Notes: a model not told the origin generated them from the letters alone. A stretch of 64,000 nucleotides of DNA from Natronomonas salina (GCF_013391105.1 NZ_CP058335.1:806001-870000); one strand, 5' to 3'. Positions 34,773-44,354 are shown, numbered from the stretch's first letter. Made by a program: numbers and translations.

Positions 34773-36358
34773 GACGAACCACCTCCGTCCGGCAGGACGA
34801 CCTCGACGTAGGCGTCGGTGTCGGTCGCGGCCGTCGCCGCCGCGTCGGCGAACCGGTAGACGCCCTCGAAGCCGACGCCGACGCCGACGACGGCCAGCGC
34901 CAGCACGACGAGGATCGCGACCTGGACGCTGTCGCGACCGCCGTGGTGGACGGCCGTCGACCGGTCGCCCCAGAAGGCGACCGTCCACGCTCGCGTCGCG
35001 TACGCGATCGTCAGCACGGAGCCGACCAGGAGCGCGACGCCGCCGGCGAGCGCCTCGCCGCGCAGCGCCGTGTCGAAGACCAGGAACTTGCCGACGAAGC
35101 CCGAGAGCGGCGGAATGCCGACCAGCGACAGCGCGCCGACGAAGAACGTCCCCGAGACGACTGGATACCGCCCCGCCAGCCCGCCGAGGTCGGCCAGCCG
35201 GCTGGTGCCCGTCGCGCTGCGGACGGTGCCGGCCACCAGGAACAGCATCCCCTTGGTCAGCGTGTGGTGCAAGGCGAACACGAGGGCCGCCAGCAGCGCG
35301 AGGTTCCGGGCGGCGGCGTCGGGCGCCACGGCGGCGACCGCGACGGCGACCCCGATGAATCCGACCTGGCCGATGCTGGAGTAGGCGAACACCCCCTCGA
35401 GGGAGCCGGCCTGTATCGCCCCGGCGCCGCCGACGGCGATGCTGGCGATGGCCATCACCAGGAGGACGGGCCCGAGGAACGCCAGCGGCGAGTCCCCGCT
35501 TGCGCCCGGGAGGCTCACCGGGACGGTCGCCTCCGAGAAGACCGTGAAGTACAGCCGGACGATGGCGTAGACGCCGACCTTCTTGGAGCCGCCGGCCAGC
35601 AGTGCGGTCGCGGGCATCGGCGCCGCGGTGTAGGCGCTCGGCACCCAGAAGTGGAAGGGGACGAGTCCGGCCTTGAGGGCGAAGACCGCGAAGAGCAGTC
35701 CCGAGAGGCCGACGACCGGCGCGACCGGGACGCCGGAAGCCGCCGGGTCCGCGAGCTGCTGGGCCATGTCGGCCATGTTCAGCGTCCCCGTCGTCGCGTA
35801 CAGCCCGCCGATGGCCACCAGCATGACGGCGCTGCCGACGATGTTGAGCACGAGGAACCACAGCGTCGCGCGGGTGTGCTTCGGCCCGCCGTAGAAGGAG
35901 ATGAGGACGTAGCTGGCCATCAGCATGACCTCGAACCAGACGAAGAGGTTGAACAGGTCGCCGGTGAGGAACGAGCCGGTGATCCCGAGCAGCAGGAAGT
36001 GATAGAGGGGGTAGTAGAAGACGTCCTGGTCCTCCCGCCTGAGGTACCGCTGGGAGAAGACGAGCGCGGGAACGGCGATGGCCGCGGTCAGGACGAGCAT
36101 GAACGCGGAGAGAGCGTCGACGACGAGCGTGATGCCGAACGGTGCGGCGTGGCCGCCGAGCTGGTAGGCGACGGCGCCGGGCGCGTCGGGTGCGAGGACG
36201 ACGCTCCAGACGACGGCGGCGACCGTGGCGGCGTAGACGACGCCGCCGAAGAGCGCGGTTCCGGTGCGGACCGCGGGCCAGCGACGCGTCAGCAGCGCGA
36301 CGGTCGCCGTGACGAGCGGGACGAGTAGCGGCGCGATGACGAGGTGGTCTGCGACCAT
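34769..36358 (-). CDS. mrpD: Na+/H+ antiporter subunit MrpD
   Basis: 529 residues, about 14 helices, homologous to the antiporter-like subunits of complex I. Motifs: FYYPLYHFLLLGITGSFLTG, YVLISFYGGPKHTRATLWFL, the Lys-bearing KAGLVPFHFWVPSAYTAAPM, SSIGQVGFIGVAV and FALHHTLTKGMLFLVAGTV. It is one of the two proton/sodium translocating subunits along with MrpA. Confidence 0.95.
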   Translation of the reverse strand: MVADHLVIAPLLVPLVTATVALLTRRWPAVRTGTALFGGVVYAATVAAVVWSVVLAPDAPGAVAYQLGGHAAPFGITLVVDALSAFMLVLTAAIAVPALVFSQRYLRREDQDVFYYPLYHFLLLGITGSFLTGDLFNLFVWFEVMLMASYVLISFYGGPKHTRATLWFLVLNIVGSAVMLVAIGGLYATTGTLNMADMAQQLADPAASGVPVAPVVGLSGLLFAVFALKAGLVPFHFWVPSAYTAAPMPATALLAGGSKKVGVYAIVRLYFTVFSEATVPVSLPGASGDSPLAFLGPVLLVMAIASIAVGGAGAIQAGSLEGVFAYSSIGQVGFIGVAVAVAAVAPDAAARNLALLAALVFALHHTLTKGMLFLVAGTVRSATGTSRLADLGGLAGRYPVVSGTFFVGALSLVGIPPLSGFVGKFLVFDTALRGEALAGGVALLVGSVLTIAYATRAWTVAFWGDRSTAVHHGGRDSVQVAILVVLALAVVGVGVGFEGVYRFADAAATAATDTDAYVEVVLPDGGGSS

Positions 36359-36708
36359 CAGCGGTCACCCCCGAGTTCGAAGACGTCCAGGGTGTTGTGC
36401 TCCTCGTACACCCGGTAGGTCATCACGAGCGCGAAGGCGGTCATACCGAAGCTGATGACGATCGCCGTGAGGACGAGCGCCTGGACGACCGGGTCGGTCG
36501 TCTGGGGCGCCTCGCCGCCGTGGGTCGCGAGGACGGGGACGGCGTCGAAGCTGGCCTCGACGAACCCGCCCATCGTCAGGAGGTAGAGGTTCGCCCCCTG
36601 GCTGACGATGGCGGTCCCCCAGATGACGGCGACGAGGTCCCGACGGAGCAGCAGGAACGTCCCGAAGGCGAACAGCGAGCCGAGCAGCGCCGCGAGGACG
36701 ACCGTCAT
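36358..36708 (-). CDS. mrpC: Na+/H+ antiporter subunit MrpC
   Basis: 116 residues, a NuoK-like three-helix subunit: MTVVLAALLGSLFAFGTFLL, LVAVIWGTAIVSQGANLYLL and DPVVQALVLTAIVISFGMTA. Start at 36708 overlaps the mrpB stop by four bases, which selects this Met over the longer open frame extending to 37179. Confidence 0.93.
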   Translation of the reverse strand: MTVVLAALLGSLFAFGTFLLLRRDLVAVIWGTAIVSQGANLYLLTMGGFVEASFDAVPVLATHGGEAPQTTDPVVQALVLTAIVISFGMTAFALVMTYRVYEEHNTLDVFELGGDR

Positions 36709-37169
36709 TCCGATCCCACCACCGAGAGCACCGTGAGGAGACCGCCGACGACCACGCAGTAGATGCCGAGGTCGAAGGCGAGCGCGCTGGCGAACTCCAG
36801 TTCGTGGTAGATCGGGACATCGTGGAGGATGACGTAGTCCTGGGTCAGGAACGGGTAGCCGAGGGCTATCGCCGCCAGGCCGCTGGTGACGGCCAGCGCC
36901 AGCCCGAAGACGAACAGGCGGCGGTAGGCGTCGACGATGCGGTCCTCGAAGGGGTTCCCGCCCGTCGTGGCCACCTCGCCGAGGAGGACGCGCTCCAGGT
37001 CGTCGAGGCCGAAGGTGATGTAGATGAGGACGAACCCGACGGTCGTGAGGACGCCGCCGATGAAGCCGCCCCCGGGGAGGTTGTGCCCCTGGACGAACAG
37101 CGAGATGGAGACCATGACGATGAACGGGACGACGACGCGGGTCGTCGTGCGCATGATGACCGTGCTCAC
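36705..37169 (-). CDS. mrpB: Na+/H+ antiporter subunit MrpB
   Basis: 154 residues with four helices. The MnhB pattern is visible: VVPFIVMVSISLFVQGHNLP, GGGFIGGVLTTVGFVLIYIT and, at the end, EFASALAFDLGIYCVVVGGL. Its ATG overlaps the mrpA stop by four bases. Confidence 0.93.
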   Translation of the reverse strand: MSTVIMRTTTRVVVPFIVMVSISLFVQGHNLPGGGFIGGVLTTVGFVLIYITFGLDDLERVLLGEVATTGGNPFEDRIVDAYRRLFVFGLALAVTSGLAAIALGYPFLTQDYVILHDVPIYHELEFASALAFDLGIYCVVVGGLLTVLSVVGSE

Positions 37170-39514
37170 GGCGACTCACCCCGGGTTCGCATCAGGACGA
37201 CGGTCAGCACCGCGACGGCGGCGATGACGATGACGACGCTCTCGCCGAGCGTGTCGAAGCCCCGGAAGTCGGTGAGGATGACGTTGACGACGTTCGTGCC
37301 GCCGCCCTCTTCGACGGCGTTCTCGGTGAAGAACCGCGCAAGTTCCGACTCCGGGCCGTTCGACGTGACGAGGACCGTCACGAAGACCGCAGCACCGACT
37401 GCCAGCGAGAGGATGGCGTCCCTGGCGGCCGTCCAGCCCTCTATCTCACCGTAGAACGCCGGCAGCTCCTCGATGACGAGCAGGAAGATGACGAGCGTGA
37501 GCGTCTCGACGACCAGCTGGGTCAGCGCGAGGTCGGGCGCGCTCGCGAGGATGTAGACGATAGCGATCATGAACCCGACCACGGACAGCAGGAGGACGCC
37601 GAGGACCTGCGAGGGGTCGGTCGTCATGAAGCCCGCGGCGACGACGCCGACGAGCAGTACCAGCAGGATGACCCCAGAGGTTCCCAGGAGGTCGACCGGC
37701 GGGACGTCGACGCCGGCCGCGAGGTAGCCGCCGAGGGCAAGGGCGGCCGCCGTACCGACGAGCCAGGCGACGTAGGTCCGGAGCAGTCCGTTCTGGACGC
37801 GCGGGACGAGCGCGACGCTGGCGCGGTCGAGGCCGTCGAGCGAGAGGTCGTACCACCAGTTCGCCCGGACCGCCGGAGCCCGCGCCAGGCCGGACCGGAT
37901 GCCGTCGTGCAGTCGGTCGTAGAACGGATAGAGGAGGGCGCCGCCGCCGAGCGCGACCGCGGTCATCCCCAGCGCCGGCGAGACGTGCGTCGGCAGCCCG
38001 AAGTGGACGTTCTCGGGGTTGCCGCCCGTCGCCGTCACCGCGGAGCCGACGATGACCTCCTCGGCGAGGGACGGCGCGACGCCGACGGCGCCCGCGACGA
38101 CCGCGAGGACGGCCGGCGGCGCGAGCAACGTCAGCGGCGGCCGATCCACCTCGCCGAGGGCGGCCGGCTTCTCGCCGAAGAACATCGACAAGAAGCGGAT
38201 TGAATAGAGGAACGTGAACACGCTAGCGAGGGTCGCCGCGGCGGGGAAGAGCCAGCCGAGCCCGCCCAGTTCGTGGCCGGCCTCGTAGGCGGCCTCGAAG
38301 AGCATCTCCTTGGAGTAGAAGCCGTTGAACGGTGGGACGCCCGCCATCCCGAGTGCCGCGACGGCGGTGACGAGCGCGGTGATCGGGAGATCGCCGCGGA
38401 GCCCGCCGAGGTCGGCGATGCGGCGGGTGCCGGCTTGGTGGGCGACGATGCCGGCGACGAGGAACAGCGCCGCCTTGAACGTCGCGTGGTTCAGCAGGTG
38501 GAAGACGCCGGCGCCGGCGCCGTAGTAGGAGGTGAAGCCGAAGCCCGCGACCATCAGCCCGAGGTGGCTGGCCGTCGAGTACGCGAGCAGCTCCTTGACG
38601 TCGGTCGCCGCGACCGCCAGGACGGCCGTGACGGTCATCGTCAGGATACCGACCGACGCGAAGAGGACGAGCCACTCGGGACTCGCCAGGATCGGGCGGA
38701 ACCGGCCGACGAGGTAGACGCCGACCTTCACCATCGTCGCGGAGTGGAGGAACGCCGAGACGGGCGTCGGCGCGGCCATCGCGTTCGGCAGCCAGAAGTG
38801 CAGCGGCACCTGCGCCGACTTCGCGCCGGCGCCGACCGCGACGAACAGCAACACCGGAACGAAGAGGCCGGTCTCCCGGAGGGCAGTCTGCATCGCCTCG
38901 GGGTTCTCCAGCATCGCGACGAGGTCGAACGTGGCCGTGCCGAGGGCCGTCGCCGAGGCGTACCGCATCGCGAGGACGCCGAGCAGCAGGAACAGCCCGC
39001 CGCCCACGGTGACGAACATCGCCATCCGGGCGGCGTACTTCGACTCGGGGTCGGCGTCGTGGTGGCCGATGAGCACGAACGAGCAGACGCTCGTCAGCTC
39101 CCAGAACAGGAACAGGACGACGAGGTCGCCGGCGAGCGCGATGCCGAGGATCGACCCCATGAACGCGAGCAGCGCGGCGTAGTACCGCGGAAGGGAGGAC
39201 TCCCCGTGCATGTAGCCCGCGGAGTAGACGAAGACGAGGACGCCGATGCCGCTTGCCAGCAGCGCGAACAGGAGGCCCCAGGCGTCGACGTGGAACCGGA
39301 AGGCGGCGTCGAGTTGCGGCACCCAGGGGACGCCGACGGTGCCGCTCGTGCCGTGCTGGGTGGCGAGGAGGCCGAAACAGGCGAGGGCGACCGCGGCGCC
39401 GACGTAGCCGGTACGCTCGCCGAGAGCCCGGTAGCAGAGCGGGACGAACAGCGTGGCAGCGAACGGGAGCAGCACCGCGAGGAGGACGACCGGGAGGTCC
39501 GGCGCTCCGGTCAT
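37166..39514 (-). CDS. mrpA: Na+/H+ antiporter subunit MrpA
   Basis: 782 residues. An ND5-like N-terminal two thirds (about 17 helices) with LFFLFWELTSVCSFVLIGHH-type motif seen as VVLFLFWELTSVCSFVLIGH, GAKSAQVPLHFWLPNAMAAP and LAYSTASHLGLMVAGFGFTS. The C-terminal third carries the DUF4040/MbhE-like part: APDLALTQLVVETLTLVIFL and FDTLGESVVIVIAAVAVLTV. First gene of the operon; the seven subunits follow in the order A-B-C-D-E-F-G with overlaps at nearly every junction, so expression must be tightly coupled. Confidence 0.95.
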   Translation of the reverse strand: MTGAPDLPVVLLAVLLPFAATLFVPLCYRALGERTGYVGAAVALACFGLLATQHGTSGTVGVPWVPQLDAAFRFHVDAWGLLFALLASGIGVLVFVYSAGYMHGESSLPRYYAALLAFMGSILGIALAGDLVVLFLFWELTSVCSFVLIGHHDADPESKYAARMAMFVTVGGGLFLLLGVLAMRYASATALGTATFDLVAMLENPEAMQTALRETGLFVPVLLFVAVGAGAKSAQVPLHFWLPNAMAAPTPVSAFLHSATMVKVGVYLVGRFRPILASPEWLVLFASVGILTMTVTAVLAVAATDVKELLAYSTASHLGLMVAGFGFTSYYGAGAGVFHLLNHATFKAALFLVAGIVAHQAGTRRIADLGGLRGDLPITALVTAVAALGMAGVPPFNGFYSKEMLFEAAYEAGHELGGLGWLFPAAATLASVFTFLYSIRFLSMFFGEKPAALGEVDRPPLTLLAPPAVLAVVAGAVGVAPSLAEEVIVGSAVTATGGNPENVHFGLPTHVSPALGMTAVALGGGALLYPFYDRLHDGIRSGLARAPAVRANWWYDLSLDGLDRASVALVPRVQNGLLRTYVAWLVGTAAALALGGYLAAGVDVPPVDLLGTSGVILLVLLVGVVAAGFMTTDPSQVLGVLLLSVVGFMIAIVYILASAPDLALTQLVVETLTLVIFLLVIEELPAFYGEIEGWTAARDAILSLAVGAAVFVTVLVTSNGPESELARFFTENAVEEGGGTNVVNVILTDFRGFDTLGESVVIVIAAVAVLTVVLMRTRGESP

Positions 39515-39843
39515 CGGTCCCCTGCGGCGGTCGGCGCGTGGCTATCGGCTCCAGCGACCATCGAAGTGACCTGAATCTGCGTCGCACGCCGACAAAACTC
39601 TAATGGAGTGGCGACGAGTCGACGAGTGGTCGGTGACTTCGAGGACCGGCCGTGTTGTGGCCCGTCCGACGGAATCGGCCGGTAGCCCCTCGCTAGAAGC
39701 CCGATAACTGCCATAGCCTGTGAATACTTATCGGGTTCTCCCCGCTCGCCGAGAACGGGACGAGGTCCGGCCCGGGTGGACCGGTCGACGACCGTCCGCG
39801 ACTCGTCGGCGTCGCGCTCGGGCGGACATCGTCGTGAAATACG
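39515..39843. other. Intergenic region between divergent mrp operon and 39844 gene
   Basis: About 330 bases. It must hold the mrpA promoter on the minus strand and the promoter of the secreted protein on the plus strand. TA-containing candidates are at 39595-39602 and 39723-39731. No coding frame or RNA recognised. Confidence 0.4.
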
Positions 39844-40836
39844 ATGACACGTTCAGTATACTTCCGACACGCCCTCCTCATCGTCGGGCTCTGCCTTCTC
39901 GTGGCTGGAGCGGCGATCGCCTTCGGCGGTGGGGGATCAGGGTCGAGCATCGCGAGTGCCCACGAGGGCCACAACGATTCGGAGCACGGCAGTTCGGTCA
40001 ACTCCTCGGCCGTCTCCGAACAGCGGTACGTCGAGGAGGCCCCCGAAGAGGGCGACGAGTACTTCGAGGCAAAGGCCGAAGACGGCAGCTGGATCAGCTA
40101 CGACAACCCCCGGGACCGCTACCGCGACCCGATGATCGGGAACGCCTCCGGGAAGATCTGCGTGACGCTGCGCAACGAAGCGGGCGAGGTCGTGGTCGGC
40201 GAAAGCGTCCCCGACACGTCCGTCACCATCCCGACGCCGTCGCTGCCGTGGCACTCCTACGCGGACCCGATGGTCGTCGAGTTCCCCATGACCGACCACT
40301 ACGACCGGCCGCTGGACTCCGACCAGTTCGGCACCAGCGACGACCTCCCGCAGGGCGACGGCTACATGGACGCCCACTGCATCGAGTACCACGGCCCGCC
40401 GGACAACAAGACCATCGAGTACGGCGAGGCCATCGTCGACGGCGAGCACGCCGACCGGGTCGAGGTCGTCGGCTACATCCAGCAGGCCCACGAGGCCTGG
40501 GACAGCGACGTCGACGCCATCGAGGACGCCGTCTCCTACGAGGAGGCCGGCGGCGAGTGGACGATGGAGACGGGGCAGTCCCACGGGCAGGTGACCGTCG
40601 TGCTGCAGCTGGACGGCATCGGCCAACAGTCCGAGACCGGCGGTGACGAACAGAACCAGACGAACGCGACCGACACATCGCCGACCGAGACGAACGGGAC
40701 CGAGACATCCGACGACCGGGCGACAGACGACGACGGATCGTCGGGACCGATGGACCAGACGGCGCCCGGTGCCGGTGCAGTGCTCGTCGCGCTGATCGCG
40801 TCGCTCGCTGCGCTCTACCGAGAGCGAGGCGCGTAA
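39844..40836 (+). CDS. Exported acidic protein with C-terminal anchor segment, unknown
   Basis: 330 residues. A signal helix (HALLIVGLCLLVAGAAIAFG) leads a soluble domain of about 190 residues with His/Asp-rich segments (SAHEGHNDSEHGSS, PSLPWHSYADPMVVEFPMTD). A Thr/Asn/Asp-rich linker of N-glycosylation-type sequons (NQTNATDTSPTETNGTETS) follows, and the tail is APGAGAVLVALIASLAALYR ending RERGA. The tail looks like a PGF-CTERM type sorting signal with PGAG in place of PGFG. The domain contains two well spaced Cys. Function unknown. Confidence 0.82.
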   Translation: MTRSVYFRHALLIVGLCLLVAGAAIAFGGGGSGSSIASAHEGHNDSEHGSSVNSSAVSEQRYVEEAPEEGDEYFEAKAEDGSWISYDNPRDRYRDPMIGNASGKICVTLRNEAGEVVVGESVPDTSVTIPTPSLPWHSYADPMVVEFPMTDHYDRPLDSDQFGTSDDLPQGDGYMDAHCIEYHGPPDNKTIEYGEAIVDGEHADRVEVVGYIQQAHEAWDSDVDAIEDAVSYEEAGGEWTMETGQSHGQVTVVLQLDGIGQQSETGGDEQNQTNATDTSPTETNGTETSDDRATDDDGSSGPMDQTAPGAGAVLVALIASLAALYRERGA

Positions 40837-40859
40837 CCGCTACAGCCCGGATTTTCTGG

Positions 40860-41048
40860 TCATCGTTCGCCGGACTGGGATTCGGCGTCGTACTCGGGTT
40901 GTTCCTCGTCGAGAGCTAGCCAGATCCCGACGATACCGAAGCTCAGGCCGAGCAGGACCAGCATCCCGGTCGGACTGCCGATCCCCCTGGAGGACACCCG
41001 CGAATCGTTATTCGTCCATCGATCATTCACGGATTCCGCTCGGGGCAC
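40860..41048 (-). CDS. Possible small single-span membrane protein
   Basis: 62 residues with one helix, MLVLLGLSFGIVGIWLALDE, followed by an acidic tail (EEQPEYDAESQSGER). The N-terminal 28 residues are less convincing, so translation may begin at the internal Met before the helix. Tentative. Confidence 0.45.
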   Translation of the reverse strand: MPRAESVNDRWTNNDSRVSSRGIGSPTGMLVLLGLSFGIVGIWLALDEEQPEYDAESQSGER

Positions 41049-41059
41049 AGTTCAATGCA

Positions 41060-44014
41060 TCAGTCGTCCGACTGGCCCCGGCTACTGGGGCCCTGTCCGT
41101 TCCCGTTGTTGCGGCCGCGATTTCGGGACGCATCCGGGGACACATCGATATCGGTAGTCGTAGGGATGGCTGGGTCGTCGGCGACGTTGTTCACGGCGTC
41201 GGTCACGCGGCTGTCGCCAACGCGCAGACCCGTCTCGAGAGTCGCGGCCAGCTCGTTGAGATATCCCGTCGCCGCCGACGGGGCCGACCCGGACCCGAGG
41301 AGGACGACGGCCCCGCCGTCGTCACGGAACGAACGGACGGCCGCCGCCTCTTCGGCGGTGAACTCGCTAACCGGCGTCGTAACGATCAGGGCTCGGGCCC
41401 CGGAGAGCCGATCGAGCGTGACGTCGTTGATCTGCTCGAAGGTCGTGCCGCGCCCTTCGAGGTGCCGCTGGTAGTACGCGGCGTCCTCGTTGGAGAGTGC
41501 GTACTCGACGCCGGCCTGTCCGTGGCCGCCGTCGATGAAGACGATGTCCTCACGGTCATCGTCAGCTAGGTCCTCGATCACATCGCTCAGGAAGGGGAAG
41601 TTAGCGAACCCGGACGTGTCGGCCTCGAATCCTTCGAGCCGTTCGTAGGACTCGTCGATGAGTAGCGACCCGCCGACGGCGACGCCCGCCTCCGAGTCCA
41701 CACCGAACAACGGGAGCTGCTTCCGTGACGACCGCCCGTCACGGGCCGCCTCGGGCTCGGAGTACACAGCGACCGTCTGGGGGCGTGGGCGACCCTGGGC
41801 ATGGTCGAGGACGGCCGCGTCCGGGAAGAACACCTCATCCAGCGCCCCCTCACGGTACGGCGAGGCCGCACTGATATCGCTCTCTGTCCAGATCCCCGTC
41901 CCGTCCTGCCGGGCCGCCCACTCCACAGCCCAGAACTCGTCGTGTCTGGCCAACGTCGAGCCGTAGACGCGACCGTACCCCGATTCGATTAACTCACGAT
42001 TGTACAGTGTCTCGCGCTGCCCGTCGCCGTCGACGTCGTACTCGGCGTAGGCGAGAAGCCGCGTCGGATCACGGAGCGGCTCGTTCTCGTCGAAGTACAC
42101 CGTGACACGCTCACCCTCGAGGCGGTTACGGGCGAACTCCGTTCCGCGGTCGGCCCACTCGACGAGATAGTCCGTCGTGCGAGCGTCCGGGTCGTCGTCG
42201 ATTCCATCGCGCATCTCGAACAGCGAATCCGGACCGGCGAAGTTCGCCGTCGTGGGAACGAAGTCGCTGCCGGCGTTGTTCTCCTCGTCCTCGACTTGAT
42301 CGTCGTTGAACCGGAACCCGAGGTCGAGGCCGTCGGCGACCGCGTTCAGGTTCGCCGTCTCGTCGTAATTGCTGAAGTCCGCCTGGTCGTGCAGGATGAC
42401 GGCGCCGCCGTCGGCGACGAAGCCGTCGAGCGCGTCAAGTTCGTCAGTCGTGAACGTGTCGGTTGGCGAGGTGATGACCACCGCGTCCGCCGACGAGAGA
42501 TCGCCAGCCAGGTTGGTCGTAGGCTCGAGCGTGTAGCCGTTGTCCTCAGCGTACGTCTCGAAGGTACTGAACTCGTCGAGCGTGTAATACTGCCCGTGGC
42601 CCTCGTCCCACAGGACCGTGTCGCCGTCGACGAGGTGATCGTAGAGGTTCAGCAGGAACTCCTCGTTGTCCGCGGTCGTGTCGAAATCGGCGTCGACGAA
42701 CGGCGCGCCGATCCCGGCGACTGTCCCGTCGATCGCCACCAGCGGGATATCGGTGTCGTCAGGGTAGGTGACCGCGTCATCGCCATCGTCCGTATCGGTG
42801 TTGGTCGCGGTCGGTTCGGCGTAGACGGCGACGAGCGAGTCATCCGTCAGCGGGTCCATCTCAGCGCTGAGTAGGCTGGCGGTCGAGTCGAACACCAACT
42901 CGTCCACCGCGTCCGGCTCGCCGATATCGTAGGCCAGGCCCTCCCACTCTTCGGGACGCTCCGCCGAGGCGGCGACGCTCGCACTCTCCGGTGTGTCGAC
43001 TCCGAGGACCCGAACGGTCGCCGTGTAGTCCGTCTCCAGCCCGACATCCGCAGCGTCGAACACCACGTCGAACGTGTCCCCGTCGGCCACGCTGTCGATC
43101 GCAACGTCGTACTCCCGGCCGCGCCGCAGATCGATCGTGATTCCCGGCCGGTCCTCGAACAGCGGGAAGTCGTCGTTGAAGTTCGACGTCAGCGGGAGAT
43201 AATCGATACCGACGTTGTTCTCCGTGTCCCCGACTTCGCCGTCATTGAACCGGAATCCGAGTCCCAGACCGTCAGCGACCGCGTTCAGGTTCGCCGTCTC
43301 GTCGTAATTGCTGAAGTCCGACTGGTCGTGCAGGACCACGAGCCCGCCGTCGGCGACGAAGCTGTCGAGCGCGTCGAGTTCGTCGGTCGTGAACGCATCG
43401 CCCGGAGCGGTGATCACGACCGCATCTGCCGCAGACAGCTCCGTCGTCAGGTCAGATGTCGACTCGACTGTGTAGCCGTTGTCCTCGGCGTACGCCTCGA
43501 AGTTCCGGAAGCTGTCGAGCGTGTAGAACTGCCCGTGGCCCTCATCCCACAGGACGGTTCCGCCAGCCGTGTACTCGTCGTACAGGTTCAGGAGGAATTC
43601 CTCGTTGCCGAGGTCACCGAGGGGGTCCTCGCCCTCGAGCTCCGGGACGAGATCGCCATCGTTGACCAGCATCGCTCCGACGCCGACGACGGCGCCGTCC
43701 CCGCGTTCCTCCACGCCGACGAGCGGTACGTCAACGTCGTCGGGGTAGTTCACCGCGTCGCCGTCATCGTCACGGTCCCTGACCGTCGCGGTCGGTTCGG
43801 CGTAGACGGCGACGAGCGAGCTATCCGTCAGCGGTTCGCCATCCGCCGCCAGTAACCCGCTCGTCGACGAGAACAACATCTGCCCGATCTGTCCCTCCTG
43901 GGTAGCCGCGACCCTCGTCGCCAGTCCCGCTGGAAGTGACTCTGTGCTCGCTGTTCCAACGGTTCCGGCAGCCGCTACACCCGCCACTGTACTCATGAAT
44001 CGACGTCGACGCAT
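41060..44014 (-). CDS. Exported thermonuclease-type protein with three DUF4350/GATase-like domains, one inserted inside the nuclease domain
   Basis: 984 residues with a twin-arginine start (MRRRRFMSTVAGVAAAGTVG). Domain 1 (about 42-305) has VLWDEGHGQFYTLDSFRNFE and FTTDELDALDSFVADGGLVV. The first half of a staphylococcal-nuclease fold follows (about 310-370: SVADGDTFDVVFDAADVG, VRVLGVDTPESA). A second copy of domain 1 (about 371-605: VLWDEGHGQYYTLDEFSTFE) comes next. Then the nuclease resumes (about 612-710: RGTEFARNRLEGERVTVYFD, RDPTRLLAYAEYDVDGDG, YNRELIESGYGRVYG). A third, more divergent domain (about 720-960: DGGHGQAGVEYALSNEDAAY) closes it. Copies 1 and 2 are near-identical in places at DNA level, so the insertion is recent. 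The GTG one codon upstream is an alternative start. Confidence 0.85.
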   Translation of the reverse strand: MRRRRFMSTVAGVAAAGTVGTASTESLPAGLATRVAATQEGQIGQMLFSSTSGLLAADGEPLTDSSLVAVYAEPTATVRDRDDDGDAVNYPDDVDVPLVGVEERGDGAVVGVGAMLVNDGDLVPELEGEDPLGDLGNEEFLLNLYDEYTAGGTVLWDEGHGQFYTLDSFRNFEAYAEDNGYTVESTSDLTTELSAADAVVITAPGDAFTTDELDALDSFVADGGLVVLHDQSDFSNYDETANLNAVADGLGLGFRFNDGEVGDTENNVGIDYLPLTSNFNDDFPLFEDRPGITIDLRRGREYDVAIDSVADGDTFDVVFDAADVGLETDYTATVRVLGVDTPESASVAASAERPEEWEGLAYDIGEPDAVDELVFDSTASLLSAEMDPLTDDSLVAVYAEPTATNTDTDDGDDAVTYPDDTDIPLVAIDGTVAGIGAPFVDADFDTTADNEEFLLNLYDHLVDGDTVLWDEGHGQYYTLDEFSTFETYAEDNGYTLEPTTNLAGDLSSADAVVITSPTDTFTTDELDALDGFVADGGAVILHDQADFSNYDETANLNAVADGLDLGFRFNDDQVEDEENNAGSDFVPTTANFAGPDSLFEMRDGIDDDPDARTTDYLVEWADRGTEFARNRLEGERVTVYFDENEPLRDPTRLLAYAEYDVDGDGQRETLYNRELIESGYGRVYGSTLARHDEFWAVEWAARQDGTGIWTESDISAASPYREGALDEVFFPDAAVLDHAQGRPRPQTVAVYSEPEAARDGRSSRKQLPLFGVDSEAGVAVGGSLLIDESYERLEGFEADTSGFANFPFLSDVIEDLADDDREDIVFIDGGHGQAGVEYALSNEDAAYYQRHLEGRGTTFEQINDVTLDRLSGARALIVTTPVSEFTAEEAAAVRSFRDDGGAVVLLGSGSAPSAATGYLNELAATLETGLRVGDSRVTDAVNNVADDPAIPTTTDIDVSPDASRNRGRNNGNGQGPSSRGQSDD
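42336..42381. repeat. Second copy of a 46-bp exact internal repeat
   Basis: Identical to 43275-43320, 939 bases away, inside the inserted domain copy of the thermonuclease-type gene. Confidence 0.7.
43275..43320. repeat. First copy of a 46-bp exact internal repeat
   Basis: Encodes part of FSNYDETANLNAVADGL in domain 1. Identical to 42336-42381, marking a recent intragenic duplication. Confidence 0.7.
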
Positions 44015-44354
44015 CACAGGGTGCCACGGAAGTCCCAGAATGAAAAATCCTAATTTCCAGATACCTTCATCGGTACAAATACGTAGAGAGAGAGAGATCG
44101 AGATGGGTCTTGCAGGCCACGACGGATCGACGACATGTGTGAGGGTAGCCTGATCGCCACTGAATCAGAAGGGCAGTTGGCAGGATTCGATACCACCTCA
44201 GGAGGACCGATCGTCGGTTTAGAAGATACGATCCGTATCGGCCTGGGTTGCCGAGAGTGCTGGCGTCCTGACGGCTCTGCTCGATCTGTCCGGGATACCG
44301 ATTGAACAGAGACCGGGGGGTAGAAGATTCCTCGCCGAGTAGCTGTGGTCGACG
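44015..44354. other. Low-GC intergenic stretch
   Basis: About 340 bases upstream of the thermonuclease-type gene, noticeably AT-rich near 44040-44100. It probably holds that gene's promoter (minus-strand TTAGGATTTTT near 44045-44060). An open frame on the minus strand (44050-44358) has no protein-like character. Confidence 0.4.

Noticed and set aside
34200-36368. A 722-residue fusion of MrpE with a long upstream frame
   Set aside because: The upstream part is an arginine-rich shadow of mrpD. The real MrpE begins at the GTG overlapping the mrpD stop.
44174-44200. Possible further tRNA 3' fragment (GGCAGGATTCGATACC)
   Set aside because: It resembles a T-loop word, but the flanking arms do not pair and there is no matching tRNA or repeat partner nearby.
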